A DNA stretch of 64,000 bases from Clostridium nigeriense. Lineage in GTDB: Bacteria; Bacillota; Clostridia; Clostridiales; Clostridiaceae. Shown here piece after piece: positions 1 to 9,757 of this stretch (the first letter of the stretch is position 1; every line of letters begins with the position of its first letter). A program made the position numbers and the translations under genes. The stretch lies in NCBI RefSeq assembly GCF_900086595.1, contig NZ_LT575472.1, forward strand, positions 3,279,124 to 3,343,123. The letters are read 5' to 3'. The notes below the pieces were generated by a model. That model saw nothing but the letters and a program-made list of their open reading frames with translations. It did no database searches and was not told the origin of the DNA.

Positions 1-1183
1 CAGATACAATAATCAAGTATAATTTATTAATTCCTTGCAATATAACGTTTTGTATAGTTGTTATCGACATAAATATTAATAATGCCGAGCCATACATAAG
101 TAATTTGTACCCTTCATTGGAAGGAAATAAGAAAGTATATATTTCCTTACTTAATATTGCTAATCCAAATGTAGCTGGCATAACTATTATATACATCATT
201 CTAAAGGAATAACTAGTTTGTTGTTTTAATTCCTTTCTATTTTTACACACAAATGCTTGTATTATCTTTGGAAATATTGATGTTCCAAGAGCTGTTACAA
301 TAGCAAGCGGTACATAAATAAGTGTTTTATAATAAGATAAAACTGATGTTAAACTATCTATATTAGTTTCAGCAAAACCAGCTGCAGTTAAACTTCTTGC
401 TAAAGTTATACTATCTATAACTCCTGCAAAATTTTGAACTGCTGCAACTAACGTTATTGGAATAGCATACATAAATAATTTTTTAACTATCCTCTTATCA
501 GAAACTCTTTTTCTACTTGGATCATGATTTAATTCTGCTTCTTCTCTAAAATCGTTTTTATTATAAATATAGATAATATACATTATTGCAACAACTGCAC
601 CAAGAGAAGTACCTATAGTTCCCCCTGCACTTCCCCATTCTAAGCTGCTTGTAATCTTTATTAATAAAGCAGCAAATATAAGACTAAGTACAACATTTAT
701 CAATTGCTCAATAATTTGAGATATTGCTAGAGATTCCATTTCCTCAATCCCCTGCATATATCCTCTAAATCCAGCTAAAATAGCTGCAAAAATTATGGCC
801 GGTCCTAAAAATACAAATGTCCATGCTGATCTTTCTCTATAAATCAACTTAGATATAGGAAATGCCAATGCCATAAATATGCCTGCAATAACTATACTTA
901 TAATTGCTAAATATTTAATTGATAACTTCATTGCTCGTAAAGCATCTTTATGATTTCCCATTGCTCTAAGTTCAGTAACCACCTTAGTTACTGCAGGTTG
1001 TGCCCCTAAACTAGTTACTGCAATTAAAAATACAAATATATCATAGCCTGCTACATATATTCCATATCCTGTATCCCCTAAAACCGCTGTTAATAAAGGA
1101 ACATATATTGCTGATAATAACTTACCAGCAATACCTGCTATTGATAATATTAAAAAACCACGTCCGGCTGATTTTTGTTCCAT
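1..1183 (-). CDS. MurJ/SpoVB-like polysaccharide flippase (3' end cut off)
   Basis: The reading frame stays open from an ATG at 1183 to the window edge, giving about 394 residues of a polytopic membrane protein. It begins MEQKSAGRGFLILSIAGIAG and contains the family signature of an early GDTGYG loop followed by many hydrophobic helices. This matches the MATE/MOP-superfamily polysaccharide transporters (SpoVB, MurJ-like, Wzx), which move undecaprenyl-linked sugars or lipid II across the membrane. The start is set by an AAGGTG site 8 bases upstream. The last helices and the stop lie outside the window. The family has several paralogues in clostridia, so I cannot tell a vegetative flippase from a sporulation one. 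It lies just downstream of an RluA-type gene and is probably co-transcribed with it. Confidence 0.85.
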   Translation of the reverse strand, partial: MEQKSAGRGFLILSIAGIAGKLLSAIYVPLLTAVLGDTGYGIYVAGYDIFVFLIAVTSLGAQPAVTKVVTELRAMGNHKDALRAMKLSIKYLAIISIVIAGIFMALAFPISKLIYRERSAWTFVFLGPAIIFAAILAGFRGYMQGIEEMESLAISQIIEQLINVVLSLIFAALLIKITSSLEWGSAGGTIGTSLGAVVAIMYIIYIYNKNDFREEAELNHDPSRKRVSDKRIVKKLFMYAIPITLVAAVQNFAGVIDSITLARSLTAAGFAETNIDSLTSVLSYYKTLIYVPLAIVTALGTSIFPKIIQAFVCKNRKELKQQTSYSFRMMYIIVMPATFGLAILSKEIYTFLFPSNEGYKLLMYGSALLIFMSITTIQNVILQGINKLYLIIVS

Positions 1184-1198
1184 ACTAATCACCTTTTA

Positions 1199-2167
1199 TT
1201 ATATTTTGAACTTAAACACATCATTCTTTATCTTTTTAAATACTGGTGGTAAACTTTCTGTTATTGTTTTATTATTTAAATAACTTAATTTATCTTTTGT
1301 ATCTCTAAAAATCAGTTTATATGCATATAAAAATTGACAATCTAAGCCAAACTTATTAGCAAAAAATGAATTTAACTTTCTATCTCCATATTTATTATCT
1401 CCAATAATTGGAGCTCCTAGATGAGATAAGTGAGCTCTTATTTGATGACTTCTTCCTGTTATTAAATCTATTTCTAGAAATGAATATGCTCCATTAGTTT
1501 TTAATGTCTTAACTTCCATGGCTATTTCCTTAGAGTTTGGAACTTCTTCTTCATATATTTTGGAAATATTAGCATCCTCATTCTTAAGTATATACCCTTT
1601 ATATAGTCCATCCTTAATTTTCCCCTTAACTAAGGCATTATAATACTTTTCAACATTTCCTTCTCTTATTAATTCATTTACTGTTCTTAACGCTTCAAAG
1701 TTTTTACCAAATATAACTATACCAGAAGTGTTTCTATCTAATCTATTACACGGTGCTGGGGTAAATGTTAATTCATTTTCAGGTAAATAGTCTCCTTTTG
1801 CATTTAAATATGATAATACATAATCAGTTAAACTAGGCTCCTTACCTTTTTCATCGGGATGAACTAAAATATTAGGCCATTTTTCAACTATTAATATATT
1901 AGAATCCTCATATGTTATCTTCATTCCACTAGCATTTACTTTAATAAACTTTTCTTCTGGCTTTTCTTTAGTGCTTTGTATATACTTAATTTCAACTACA
2001 TCGTCTAATTGCAGTGTATAATTTTCCTTTTGCTTCTTTCCGTTAACTCTAACATCACCTTTTCTTAAGGCCTTAAATATTTTACTTAAAGGAACATCCT
2101 TTAATAATTTTCTTAAAAATTTGTCTAATCTTTGACCTGCTTCATTTGTTCCTATTTCTATTTTCAA
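1199..2167 (-). CDS. RluA-family 23S rRNA/tRNA pseudouridine synthase
   Basis: The 322-residue protein has an N-terminal S4 RNA-binding domain (about residues 12-60) and an RluA-type catalytic domain. The catalytic aspartate is D144 in NRLDRNTSG, a variant of the usual HRLD motif, and the later GRSHQIRAHL block is also present. Enzymes of this family isomerise specific uridines in 23S rRNA or tRNA to pseudouridine. The start is TTG, preceded by GGAGTGATAACTA, and no ATG lies nearby. The exact target (RluC-, RluD- or YlyB-like) cannot be read from sequence alone. It ends 15 bases before the flippase gene, so the two probably form an operon. Confidence 0.88.
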   Translation of the reverse strand: MKIEIGTNEAGQRLDKFLRKLLKDVPLSKIFKALRKGDVRVNGKKQKENYTLQLDDVVEIKYIQSTKEKPEEKFIKVNASGMKITYEDSNILIVEKWPNILVHPDEKGKEPSLTDYVLSYLNAKGDYLPENELTFTPAPCNRLDRNTSGIVIFGKNFEALRTVNELIREGNVEKYYNALVKGKIKDGLYKGYILKNEDANISKIYEEEVPNSKEIAMEVKTLKTNGAYSFLEIDLITGRSHQIRAHLSHLGAPIIGDNKYGDRKLNSFFANKFGLDCQFLYAYKLIFRDTKDKLSYLNNKTITESLPPVFKKIKNDVFKFKI

Positions 2168-2195
2168 TAGTTATCACTCCAGTTAATTATTTTAT

Positions 2196-2255
2196 AAATA
2201 TATAATGCATTATGCATTATATATTGTAAAAATGTTTTCACATTTTTATTATTTC
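2196..2255. repeat. Degenerate copy of the ATGCATTAT / AAAAATG-hairpin repeat
   Basis: This stretch holds tandem ATGCATTAT units followed by AAAAATGTTTTCACATTTTT, an 8-bp hairpin with a short loop. The same pair of modules ends the larger element at 55170-55335, so this looks like an eroded copy. The hairpin may also act as the transcript end for the M20 gene upstream on the minus strand. Confidence 0.45.
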
Positions 2256-2277
2256 ATTGTATTAGATTAATATTAAT

Positions 2278-3462
2278 TTATCTTCTTGTCAAATATTCAA
2301 AAGCCATTTGGCATTGCATTGCTACTCCAAGGGGTAAACAATCTTCATCTATATCAAATAAGCTACTATGAGCTGGATAAATAATATCTTTCTCCTTATT
2401 TCCTGATCCTAGGAAATAAAAAACTGCTGGCCTTTCATTTGCAAAGTAAGCAAAGCTTTCTACTCCCATTTTTGGATGCTTTTGAACTAAAATATTATCT
2501 TTACCTAAAATCTTTTCAGCACCATTTTTAAATAGTTTTACCATATCTTCATTATTATACAGATTAGGATAAGATTCTTCTATATTTATATCTGCAGTAG
2601 CTCTTGAAGATTTACATATTCCTTGAACTATTTCTATTAATCTTTCCTTAGCAAATATTCTATCTTCTTTGCTCATAGTTCTAATTATACCACTTATTGT
2701 TACCTCTTCTGGAATTATATTTTGAGCAGTTCCTCCATGGATACTCCCAATTGTAATAACAGCTGGATTTGAGGTATTTATTTCTCTACTAACAATAGTT
2801 TGTAACGCTAATACTACATGACTTGTTATTACTATTGGATCTACTGTTGTATGAGGATATGCTCCATGACCTCCAGCACCAGTAATTTTTATAGTAAATT
2901 GATCTGATGCAGCATTTACTACTCCTTCTTTTATCATTATTGTACCACACTCTAAAGTTTCCTCTACATGAAGACCACAAACACAATCAACTCTAGGATT
3001 TTCTAAAACTCCTTCATTAATCATAAATCTAGCCCCACCTATAGTTTCTTCTGCCGGTTCAAATAATAATTTTATATTTCCACTAAATAAATGTCTATTT
3101 CTATTTAGTATCTTTGCAGCACCTAATAAAATCGTAGTATGTCCATCATGACCACAAGCATGCATTTTACCTTCTATCTTAGATGAATAATCACAAGCTT
3201 TTTTATCTAAAATAGGTAATCCGTCTATATCTCCTCTTAAGGCTATAGTCTTTTCCACAGTACATTCTTTAGTTCCTCTTATAATTCCACAAACTCCAGT
3301 TTTAGCTACCTCTCTAAATTCTATACCTTCTTTAATCAAAAATGACTTTATGAGTTTAGAGGTTTCATATTCTTCCATACCTAATTCAGGATTTTCATGT
3401 AATTTTCTTCTTATACTAATTAATTCATCTTTTATGCTTATTGCCTCATTCTTAAAATTCAT
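2278..3462 (-). CDS. M20-family metal-dependent amidohydrolase
   Basis: The 394-residue protein belongs to the M20D group of amidohydrolases (hippurate hydrolase, N-acyl-amino-acid or indole-acetyl-amino-acid hydrolase type). Metal ligands are visible as C103 and H105 in HACGHDGH, the EPAEE pair at E138/E139, H165 in GLHVE, and a C-terminal AHSSLFD histidine. These enzymes remove an acyl group from an amino acid. The open frame runs further upstream, but the good GGGGG site lies 6 bases before the ATG at 3462 and the family aligns from there, so the extra 28 residues are rejected. It is flanked by repeat remnants on both sides and looks like a single-gene unit. The substrate is not known. Confidence 0.88.
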   Translation of the reverse strand: MNFKNEAISIKDELISIRRKLHENPELGMEEYETSKLIKSFLIKEGIEFREVAKTGVCGIIRGTKECTVEKTIALRGDIDGLPILDKKACDYSSKIEGKMHACGHDGHTTILLGAAKILNRNRHLFSGNIKLLFEPAEETIGGARFMINEGVLENPRVDCVCGLHVEETLECGTIMIKEGVVNAASDQFTIKITGAGGHGAYPHTTVDPIVITSHVVLALQTIVSREINTSNPAVITIGSIHGGTAQNIIPEEVTISGIIRTMSKEDRIFAKERLIEIVQGICKSSRATADINIEESYPNLYNNEDMVKLFKNGAEKILGKDNILVQKHPKMGVESFAYFANERPAVFYFLGSGNKEKDIIYPAHSSLFDIDEDCLPLGVAMQCQMAFEYLTRR

Positions 3463-3479
3463 AAATACCCCCATATTTA

Positions 3480-3522
3480 AATTGCTAATTGATAATGGAT
3501 AGTTGATAATTATTGATGTAGT
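3480..3522. repeat. Remnant of the TAATTGATAATGGATA repeat
   Basis: The sequence carries TAATTGATAATGGATAGTTG, nearly identical to the left arm of the element at 55170-55335. It lies immediately upstream of the amidohydrolase start and may overlap its promoter. No inner hairpins remain. Confidence 0.45.
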
Positions 3523-3625
3523 TTGTTCCAACTTAGTAAAAATCATTTATTCAAATTTATTTTTACTAATTTTATAATATATTTATAATTTTATACTTAT
3601 CCATATTAAATTATTTTAATAATAT

Positions 3626-5599
3626 TTAACTCCAGAAAACTTCTATATTATCCCCATTCTTTAGTGTTTCTGTATATCCCGCTTTCTCTCCATTTAATAA
3701 TAAATTAATTATCCCTTTTGCTTCACTTAAATCAAAATTAACATAGTTAAAAATATCCACAAGTATATAGTCTTTTTGTCCTTTTAACTTAACTTCATTA
3801 CTATTAAAAGTAACTATTATCTCTGAGTTGTTATTTAAATCCTTTTTTCCGTGATGCTCTTCTATTATTGTTTCTTCATTAGTTATTAATTTATCTCCTT
3901 CTTGCAGTATATAATTATCACTAATATTAATTCCATCCTTTTTAATATATAACTCTTTGTTCATTATATATTTTTTTATATCCCCAATAGTTTTAGGAAG
4001 AATTATATTAACCTCATCGTTTTCCTTTATATAGTAATCTAAATTTTCTTTGTTACCATTTACTAAAATTATAGGCTCTAAGTTAATAATTTCATCATCT
4101 AAATATACACTTATAGTACTAAATTCTCTTATTTGATCTATTATTTGAGGAGATGCATCTTTTCCTGATATTGCATAATTTATCTCTATATTATCTCCTG
4201 ATTTAATAGGTTTATCTATACTTTCTATGTTTCCATTTATCTTAATAACAGGACTTCTACCTCTTTCTCCAAAGGCTATTCTTTTAACTCCATTTAATGT
4301 ATATCTTAAATTTTTACCATTTTTAGCTATAAGCATACTCCCATTAATTCCAGCATGAATAATTACATCCATGACACTATGATTATGAGAATTAAACATT
4401 GTAACAGGACTACCATTTAAAACTACTTCTATAAAATCATTCTGCCCATTCTTTATAGCCATTAATGCTATTCCTAAAACAGTTACACCAGCAGATCCAA
4501 TATTATTGTCGCTTATACAATTTTCTATAGCTTTTCTATCCTTAATTGCTATCCTTTGAATTGGCATATTTAAAACTTCGCTTAATTCATTTATAAGTCC
4601 TGGAGTATGAGCACCTCCCCCAACTAAGAATAAAGCACTTGGAGATTTATTTGCATTTAATTCAATAATCTTTTTACCTATAGATTCTGCAATCTTTTTA
4701 ACTATAGGCTTAATACTTTTTAATATGTTTTCTGATTTAACTGTATTTTCTAGTCCAATTATATCAGTATATGTTATTTCATCTTTTATTGTTAAATTTC
4801 TCTTTATGTACTCTGCTGTATTAAAATCTACTAAGCATTCTTGAGCAATTGCTTCTGTAACCTCATCTCCTGCCTGTGGCACCATTCCATATGAAGATAT
4901 ACTATCTTTAGAACTTATAGCTATATCTGAAGTACCTGCTCCTATATCTACTAAAGCTATATTTAAAAGCCTTAACTTTTTAGGAACTACAGCTTCAATA
5001 GCTGCAATAGGCTCTAAAGTTAAATTATTTACTCTTAAACCAACCTTATTCATTACTGAATATAAAGAATCAACTACTGACCTTGGTAAAAATGTTGCTA
5101 TAGTTTCAACCTTAGCTTCTTCTCCCTTATGACCAACTAGATTTGAAATGACAAATCCATTTAAAAAATAGTTTTTAACTGAATATCCTACACAATATAA
5201 TCTTCCTTCAGTAGTTTTATTAATTTCATTTTCTGCTTCTTTAAGAGAAATTAGTTCTAAACTTTTTACATCTTCCTTAGTTATTTCATCATCTATATTT
5301 AATTCAATTTTCCCTATAGAATTTACTGTTTTTAAAAACCTTCCAGCTGCCGCAATAGAAACATCAGTAAGCTTTATTCCAAGTTCCTTTTCTATTTCAT
5401 CTAGAATAGTCTTTACACCCTTTGCAACTAAGTCTATATCATGAATTTGTCCATCTATCATTGCTCTTTCTTCATGCTCTAAATATTTTTCACATATTAC
5501 TTTCAAATTGTTATCTTCAACTATACCAACTGTTCCAATTAAAGATCTAGTTCCAACATCTAGTGCAAATTTAATGTTCCTTAAATTTACATTACCCAT
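3626..5599 (-). CDS. FtsA/PilM-like ATPase with long C-terminal extension
   Basis: The first 380 or so residues have the actin-like ATPase fold of FtsA/PilM. The phosphate-1 loop is ALDVGTRSLIG near residue 12, the second phosphate motif is LVDIGAGTSDIAI, and the adenosine motif is LVGGGAHTPGL. FtsA proper is about 410-420 residues, whereas this protein has 657. The extra C-terminal 250 residues contain several copies of a pattern ending in GDxI, such as INGNIESIDKPIKSGDNIEI and LLNGEKAGYTETLKNGDNIE, which resembles TGS/ThiS-like beta-grasp modules. The start at 5599 is chosen because ACGAGGTG sits 6 bases upstream. A GTG at 5608 overlaps that site. The usual C-terminal FtsZ/membrane-binding helix of FtsA is not evident. 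It is probably not the cell's main FtsA, and its role is unknown. Confidence 0.75.
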   Translation of the reverse strand: MGNVNLRNIKFALDVGTRSLIGTVGIVEDNNLKVICEKYLEHEERAMIDGQIHDIDLVAKGVKTILDEIEKELGIKLTDVSIAAAGRFLKTVNSIGKIELNIDDEITKEDVKSLELISLKEAENEINKTTEGRLYCVGYSVKNYFLNGFVISNLVGHKGEEAKVETIATFLPRSVVDSLYSVMNKVGLRVNNLTLEPIAAIEAVVPKKLRLLNIALVDIGAGTSDIAISSKDSISSYGMVPQAGDEVTEAIAQECLVDFNTAEYIKRNLTIKDEITYTDIIGLENTVKSENILKSIKPIVKKIAESIGKKIIELNANKSPSALFLVGGGAHTPGLINELSEVLNMPIQRIAIKDRKAIENCISDNNIGSAGVTVLGIALMAIKNGQNDFIEVVLNGSPVTMFNSHNHSVMDVIIHAGINGSMLIAKNGKNLRYTLNGVKRIAFGERGRSPVIKINGNIESIDKPIKSGDNIEINYAISGKDASPQIIDQIREFSTISVYLDDEIINLEPIILVNGNKENLDYYIKENDEVNIILPKTIGDIKKYIMNKELYIKKDGINISDNYILQEGDKLITNEETIIEEHHGKKDLNNNSEIIVTFNSNEVKLKGQKDYILVDIFNYVNFDLSEAKGIINLLLNGEKAGYTETLKNGDNIEVFWS

Positions 5600-5691
5600 A
5601 TAATACACCTCGTAATTTATATAATATCAGTTAATTTCTCCTTTTATTGCCATAATAAGATTATACAGCCTAATACAAAATTAGTGAACAC

Positions 5692-7683
5692 TTACTTAAT
5701 TAATGTAATAAGATTATTCTCCATTAAAACCTTCACTGAAAAACTTTTGCTAACTTTATCTCCAAAATCTAATTTTATTACATCTTTATTTATATCTACA
5801 ACTCTTCCTCTACCATAAGCCTTATGATTAATATAATCATCTTTTTTTATTCCGTAATCTTCATTATTTTCAATATCCTTAAATCCACCCTCAATTACAA
5901 ATCTAGATGTTTCTTTAAACTTTCCCCTTTGTGTCTTTGTTGAATATATATACAAATTGTCTATAGCTCTTGTTATGCCAACATAAAATAATCTTCTCTC
6001 TTCTTCTATGTTTTCATCTATAGATGATTTGTGAGGAATAGTTTCCTCATTTGCATTTATCAAAAATACATTTTTAAACTCCATTCCTTTAACGCCATGA
6101 ATTGTACTTAAAATTACGCCTTCTTTTACATCTTTGCTTTCTTCAATTTTATCTTTAACTTTTTCTACATGAGAAAGTAATTCTATAATAGTTCTTAATC
6201 CATCAGCAGCACTTTTAAATTCCTCAAGAATTTCCTCAAGATCATCTATACTTTGATTGTATCTTTCGGCATACTCTCTTAAATAATCTATATATCCTAA
6301 TTCAGATATAACATATTGTATTGCAGATGATAATGATAATTTATTTAAATGAATTATATCCCTTCTTAATTCATCTAATTTTTTTGCTTGATAAGGTGGT
6401 GTATCTTTTTTTTCTATTAATATTTCAAAAGGACACTTATCCTCTCTATATGTTCTAATATATTCTAAGTTGCTTTTACTTACATACCTAAAGGGCTTAT
6501 TTATAATATGTAAAAAATTCTCTCTATCTTTTATATTGATGGCTAATCTTAAATACGCTAAAATATCTTTACAAATAAAATGATCAAAAAAATTATATCC
6601 TTTATCTAGCAATACGAAAGGAATTTTTCTCCTAGTAAAAGTATCTATTATGCTTCTTGCTTCCATATTAGTTCTATATAAAATAGCATTTTCATTCAAA
6701 TCATCTATACTTTTTTCTATTACATCTGCAATTTCTTCCCCTTGAAGTCTTTCATCATAAGGTAAAGAAAATTTTATTATTCCCTTAGTACTCTTATATG
6801 GATTTATTAACTTGGAGTTTCTTTTAATATTATTTTTTATTACCTCTTTTGATACCTCTACTATGTTTTCATTACTTCTATAATTTATGGATAAGTATAT
6901 TTTCTTTCCTTCTTTAAATAATTCATTAAAAGTTACCATATATTCAGGCTTAGATCCTCTAAAACTGTAAATACATTGGTCTTCATCCCCCACTGCAAAT
7001 AAAGAACTATTTTCATTCATCATTTTAAGAAAATTAATTTGTAATTCATCACAGTCTTGAAATTCATCTACAAGGATATACTTAAATAAATTTAAATACT
7101 TATTTAATATACTTTTATTTTCTTTAAACAATGTAATTACTTTAATTGACAAATCATCAAAGTCCCAAAGTCCATTTTTTCTTTTAAATTCTTCATATTT
7201 TTCAAATGCTTCTATAAAAATATCCTTTGATAAAGTAGGTTTAAACTCTTCCATTGATTTCAAGGAAGTTTTAAAAAATGATATATTGTTAAGTAATTCT
7301 TTAATCTTATCTTCATTAACTTCATCTGAGTATTTAGATAAAACTCCCTTAATTATTCTATGAGATATCCCCCCATCAATTATAGATATATTGTATCCCT
7401 CTCTTAAGAGAATTTTATAAAAAAGTCCATGAAAGGTACCAAAGAATGGGGCTGTGTCTCTTTTGAACACATTTTTATATCTATTTCTCATATTATCTGC
7501 TGCGGCTCTTGTAAAAGTAATTACTATTATATTACCTATCTTTATATTTAAATCCATAACTAAGTGATTTACTCTATTTATAATAACAGTAGTTTTACCA
7601 GATCCTGGTGCAGCAACTACTAATACATTTTTGTCTTTTATATAAACAGCTTCCTTTTGATATTTATCTAAATTAATTTTCAT
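5692..7683 (-). CDS. UvrD/Rep-family superfamily 1 DNA helicase
   Basis: The 663-residue protein carries the SF1A helicase motifs in order: Q-motif and Walker A (APGSGKTTVIINRV) near residue 25, VITFTRAAADNMRNR (Ia), VDEFQDCDELQ (II), GDEDQCIYSFRG (III), INYRSNENI (IV), STIHGVKGMEF (V) and FYVGITRA (VI). Such helicases unwind DNA 3'-5' in repair and replication restart. It is shorter than PcrA (about 720-740 residues) and ends in a small barrel-like tail (DYINHKAYGRGRVVDI) that resembles the PcrA/UvrD C-terminal RNA-polymerase-binding Tudor fold. Because a separate pcrA is usual in clostridia, I leave the symbol empty. The start has GAGGAGAAGAT upstream. Confidence 0.88.
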   Translation of the reverse strand: MKINLDKYQKEAVYIKDKNVLVVAAPGSGKTTVIINRVNHLVMDLNIKIGNIIVITFTRAAADNMRNRYKNVFKRDTAPFFGTFHGLFYKILLREGYNISIIDGGISHRIIKGVLSKYSDEVNEDKIKELLNNISFFKTSLKSMEEFKPTLSKDIFIEAFEKYEEFKRKNGLWDFDDLSIKVITLFKENKSILNKYLNLFKYILVDEFQDCDELQINFLKMMNENSSLFAVGDEDQCIYSFRGSKPEYMVTFNELFKEGKKIYLSINYRSNENIVEVSKEVIKNNIKRNSKLINPYKSTKGIIKFSLPYDERLQGEEIADVIEKSIDDLNENAILYRTNMEARSIIDTFTRRKIPFVLLDKGYNFFDHFICKDILAYLRLAINIKDRENFLHIINKPFRYVSKSNLEYIRTYREDKCPFEILIEKKDTPPYQAKKLDELRRDIIHLNKLSLSSAIQYVISELGYIDYLREYAERYNQSIDDLEEILEEFKSAADGLRTIIELLSHVEKVKDKIEESKDVKEGVILSTIHGVKGMEFKNVFLINANEETIPHKSSIDENIEEERRLFYVGITRAIDNLYIYSTKTQRGKFKETSRFVIEGGFKDIENNEDYGIKKDDYINHKAYGRGRVVDINKDVIKLDFGDKVSKSFSVKVLMENNLITLIK

Positions 7684-7922
7684 ATCTTCTCCTCTTTTTA
7701 TGTATTATTGACCTCTTTATGTTATAAATAACTATATAGGTTATAATAAATATTCAAAATCCAATTAATTTCTCTTGTAACCTTATCAGATTACAGAGAT
7801 AGATTTTATTAATTGAAACATATATATTGTAATAATTAATTTATAGAGATACAATAATTATGTATTTTATAAATTAATTCCTTTATTATTTTATAATAAT
7901 ATTTGTTTAAAAGGAGAAAAAA
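7684..7922. other. Divergent intergenic region, helicase / pncB
   Basis: This very AT-rich spacer must hold both promoters. An imperfect dyad, TCTCTTGTAA then TTACAGAGA (7772-7801), is the only notable symmetry. I see no recognised NAD-regulator site or riboswitch. Confidence 0.4.
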
Positions 7923-9389
7923 ATGGAAAACTTAATTAGATTTGATGTTACTAACGAACGTAATCTTACAATGTTAGTAGACTTTTATGAGCTAACTATG
8001 GCAAATGGATATTTCAATAAAGAAATTCAAAATAAGATTGCATATTTCGATATGTATTTTAGAAGAGTTCCTGATGGTGGTGGATACTGTATTATGGCAG
8101 GTGTTGACCAACTAATCCAATATTTAAACAACTTGAAGTTTACTGACTCTGATATAGATTATTTAAGAAGTAAAAATATTTTCTCAGAGGAATTTCTAAA
8201 TTATTTAAAAAACTTTAAATTCGAATGTGATGTTTGGGCAATACCAGAAGGAAACTTTGTGTTTCCTAATCAACCACTAGTAATAGTTAGAGGACCTGTT
8301 GTTCAAGCTCAATTTATTGAAACTATGATTTTACTTACAATAAATCATCAAACTCTAATAGCTACTAAGGCAAATAGAATATGTAGAGCTGCTAATGGAA
8401 GAACTGTTATGGAATTTGGTTCTCGTAGAGCCCAAGGTTACGATGGAGCAATATATGGAGCTAGAGCTGCTATAATAGGCGGATGTGATTCTACTGCTTG
8501 TACTATAGCTGATAAATATTTTAACGTGCCAGCTGTTGGAACCATGGCTCATAGTTGGGTTCAATTATTTGATACTGAATATGAAGCTTTTAAAGCTTGG
8601 GCAGAAGTTTATCCAGATAATTGTTCATTACTTATAGACACATATAATGTTTTAAAATCTGGATTGCCTAATGCAATAAAAGTTTTTGATGAAATTTTAA
8701 AACCCCTTGGAAAAAGACCTAAAGGTATAAGAATAGATTCAGGAGATATAACTTATTTAACTAAAAAATGTAGAAAGATATTAGATGCAGCTGGATATTC
8801 TGATTGTAAAATAATAGTTTCTAATTCTTTAGACGAACATATTATAAGAGATGTCTTAAATCAAGGTGCTTGTGTAGACTCTTTTGGAGTAGGTGAAAGA
8901 TTAATTACCGCTAAGTCAGAACCCGTTTTTGGTGGTGTTTACAAACTTGTAGCAGTTGAGAATGATGATAAAATAGTGCCTAAAATTAAAATAAGTGAAA
9001 ATACTGAAAAAATAACAAACCCAGGGTTTAAGAAGATATATAGAATTTATGATAAGGAAACTCATAATGCTATTGCAGACCTTATAGCTTTAAATAATGA
9101 AACTATTGATGAGTCTATTCCTCTTGAAATTTTTCATCCAATAGAAACTTGGAAAAGAAAAGTTGTTACTAATTACTATGTTAAAGAACTAATGGTTAAA
9201 ATATTTGATAAAGGTCAGCAAGTTTATGAAAGCCCTTCTGTATTAGAAATAAAAAAATTCTCTGAAAATGAAAGTCTAAAAATGTGGCCTGAGATTTTAA
9301 GATTTGAAAATCCACATACCTATTATGTAGATTTATCCGAAAAGTTATGGGGCTTAAAACAAAACTTGCTTCATAAATGTATAAAATAA
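7923..9389 (+). CDS. pncB: Nicotinate phosphoribosyltransferase
   Basis: The 488-residue enzyme converts nicotinate, PRPP and ATP to nicotinate mononucleotide in the Preiss-Handler salvage route to NAD. Recognisable family blocks are the N-terminal LVDFYELTMANGY, the central EFGSRRAQGYDGA, the GTMAHSWVQ segment and the RIDSGDI phosphate-binding stretch. The length fits the long Firmicute-type NAPRTase. AAAGGAG lies 8 bases before the ATG. It is a single-gene unit closed by a strong hairpin. No pncA, nadD or nadE lies next to it. Confidence 0.95.
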   Translation: MENLIRFDVTNERNLTMLVDFYELTMANGYFNKEIQNKIAYFDMYFRRVPDGGGYCIMAGVDQLIQYLNNLKFTDSDIDYLRSKNIFSEEFLNYLKNFKFECDVWAIPEGNFVFPNQPLVIVRGPVVQAQFIETMILLTINHQTLIATKANRICRAANGRTVMEFGSRRAQGYDGAIYGARAAIIGGCDSTACTIADKYFNVPAVGTMAHSWVQLFDTEYEAFKAWAEVYPDNCSLLIDTYNVLKSGLPNAIKVFDEILKPLGKRPKGIRIDSGDITYLTKKCRKILDAAGYSDCKIIVSNSLDEHIIRDVLNQGACVDSFGVGERLITAKSEPVFGGVYKLVAVENDDKIVPKIKISENTEKITNPGFKKIYRIYDKETHNAIADLIALNNETIDESIPLEIFHPIETWKRKVVTNYYVKELMVKIFDKGQQVYESPSVLEIKKFSENESLKMWPEILRFENPHTYYVDLSEKLWGLKQNLLHKCIK

Positions 9390-9415
9390 AAGAGTGCAAA
9401 TGCACTCTTTTTTTA
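9388..9415 (+). terminator. Rho-independent terminator of pncB (bidirectional)
   Basis: A GAGTGCA / TGCACTC stem with a short AA loop is followed by a run of eight T on the plus strand. It also faces the end of the small Cys protein on the minus strand. Confidence 0.85.
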
Positions 9416-9419
9416 TGTT

Positions 9420-9641
9420 TTAATAATTAATTACCCTATCATCCTCATCATAATTTAAATATCTATCTTGAGAATAAAATAAGTCCTCATTCATGCTATC
9501 TACAAAAGATGTCTTGGCTCCTGAGGATAAAAACTCCTTAAAAGGACATCCTTCACTTTCATTGCTTATAGTATGCATAGGGCATTCACTATAACAATTA
9601 ACCCTTTCTTTATTTGTTGACCAAAACGGACACTTACTCAT
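9420..9641 (-). CDS. Small Cys-containing protein of unknown function
   Basis: The 73-residue protein starts MSKCPFWSTNKERVNCYSEC and has five cysteines arranged as CPFW, CYSECPMH and CPFKEF in its first half, with an acidic tail (DEDD). The spacing suggests metal binding, but no named family is recognised. An in-frame start seven codons upstream is rejected because GGAGGG lies 6 bases before the ATG at 9641. It lies between pncB and the EAL-HDOD gene and appears to be transcribed alone. Confidence 0.75.
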   Translation of the reverse strand: MSKCPFWSTNKERVNCYSECPMHTISNESEGCPFKEFLSSGAKTSFVDSMNEDLFYSQDRYLNYDEDDRVINY

Positions 9642-9757
9642 ACTCTTCCCTCCATACCCCAATAGTTGAAAACGAAATCAGAATTTTCTTATATTATATT
9701 ATATATTTTTGTTAAAATAAAGTCTTATAACCCTCTTTTCATAAGACAAATATCGAC

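Noticed and set aside
2789..2986. 65-codon ORF inside the M20 gene
   Set aside because: It overlaps a clearly coding frame on the same strand and has low-complexity Ser/Asn/Tyr content.
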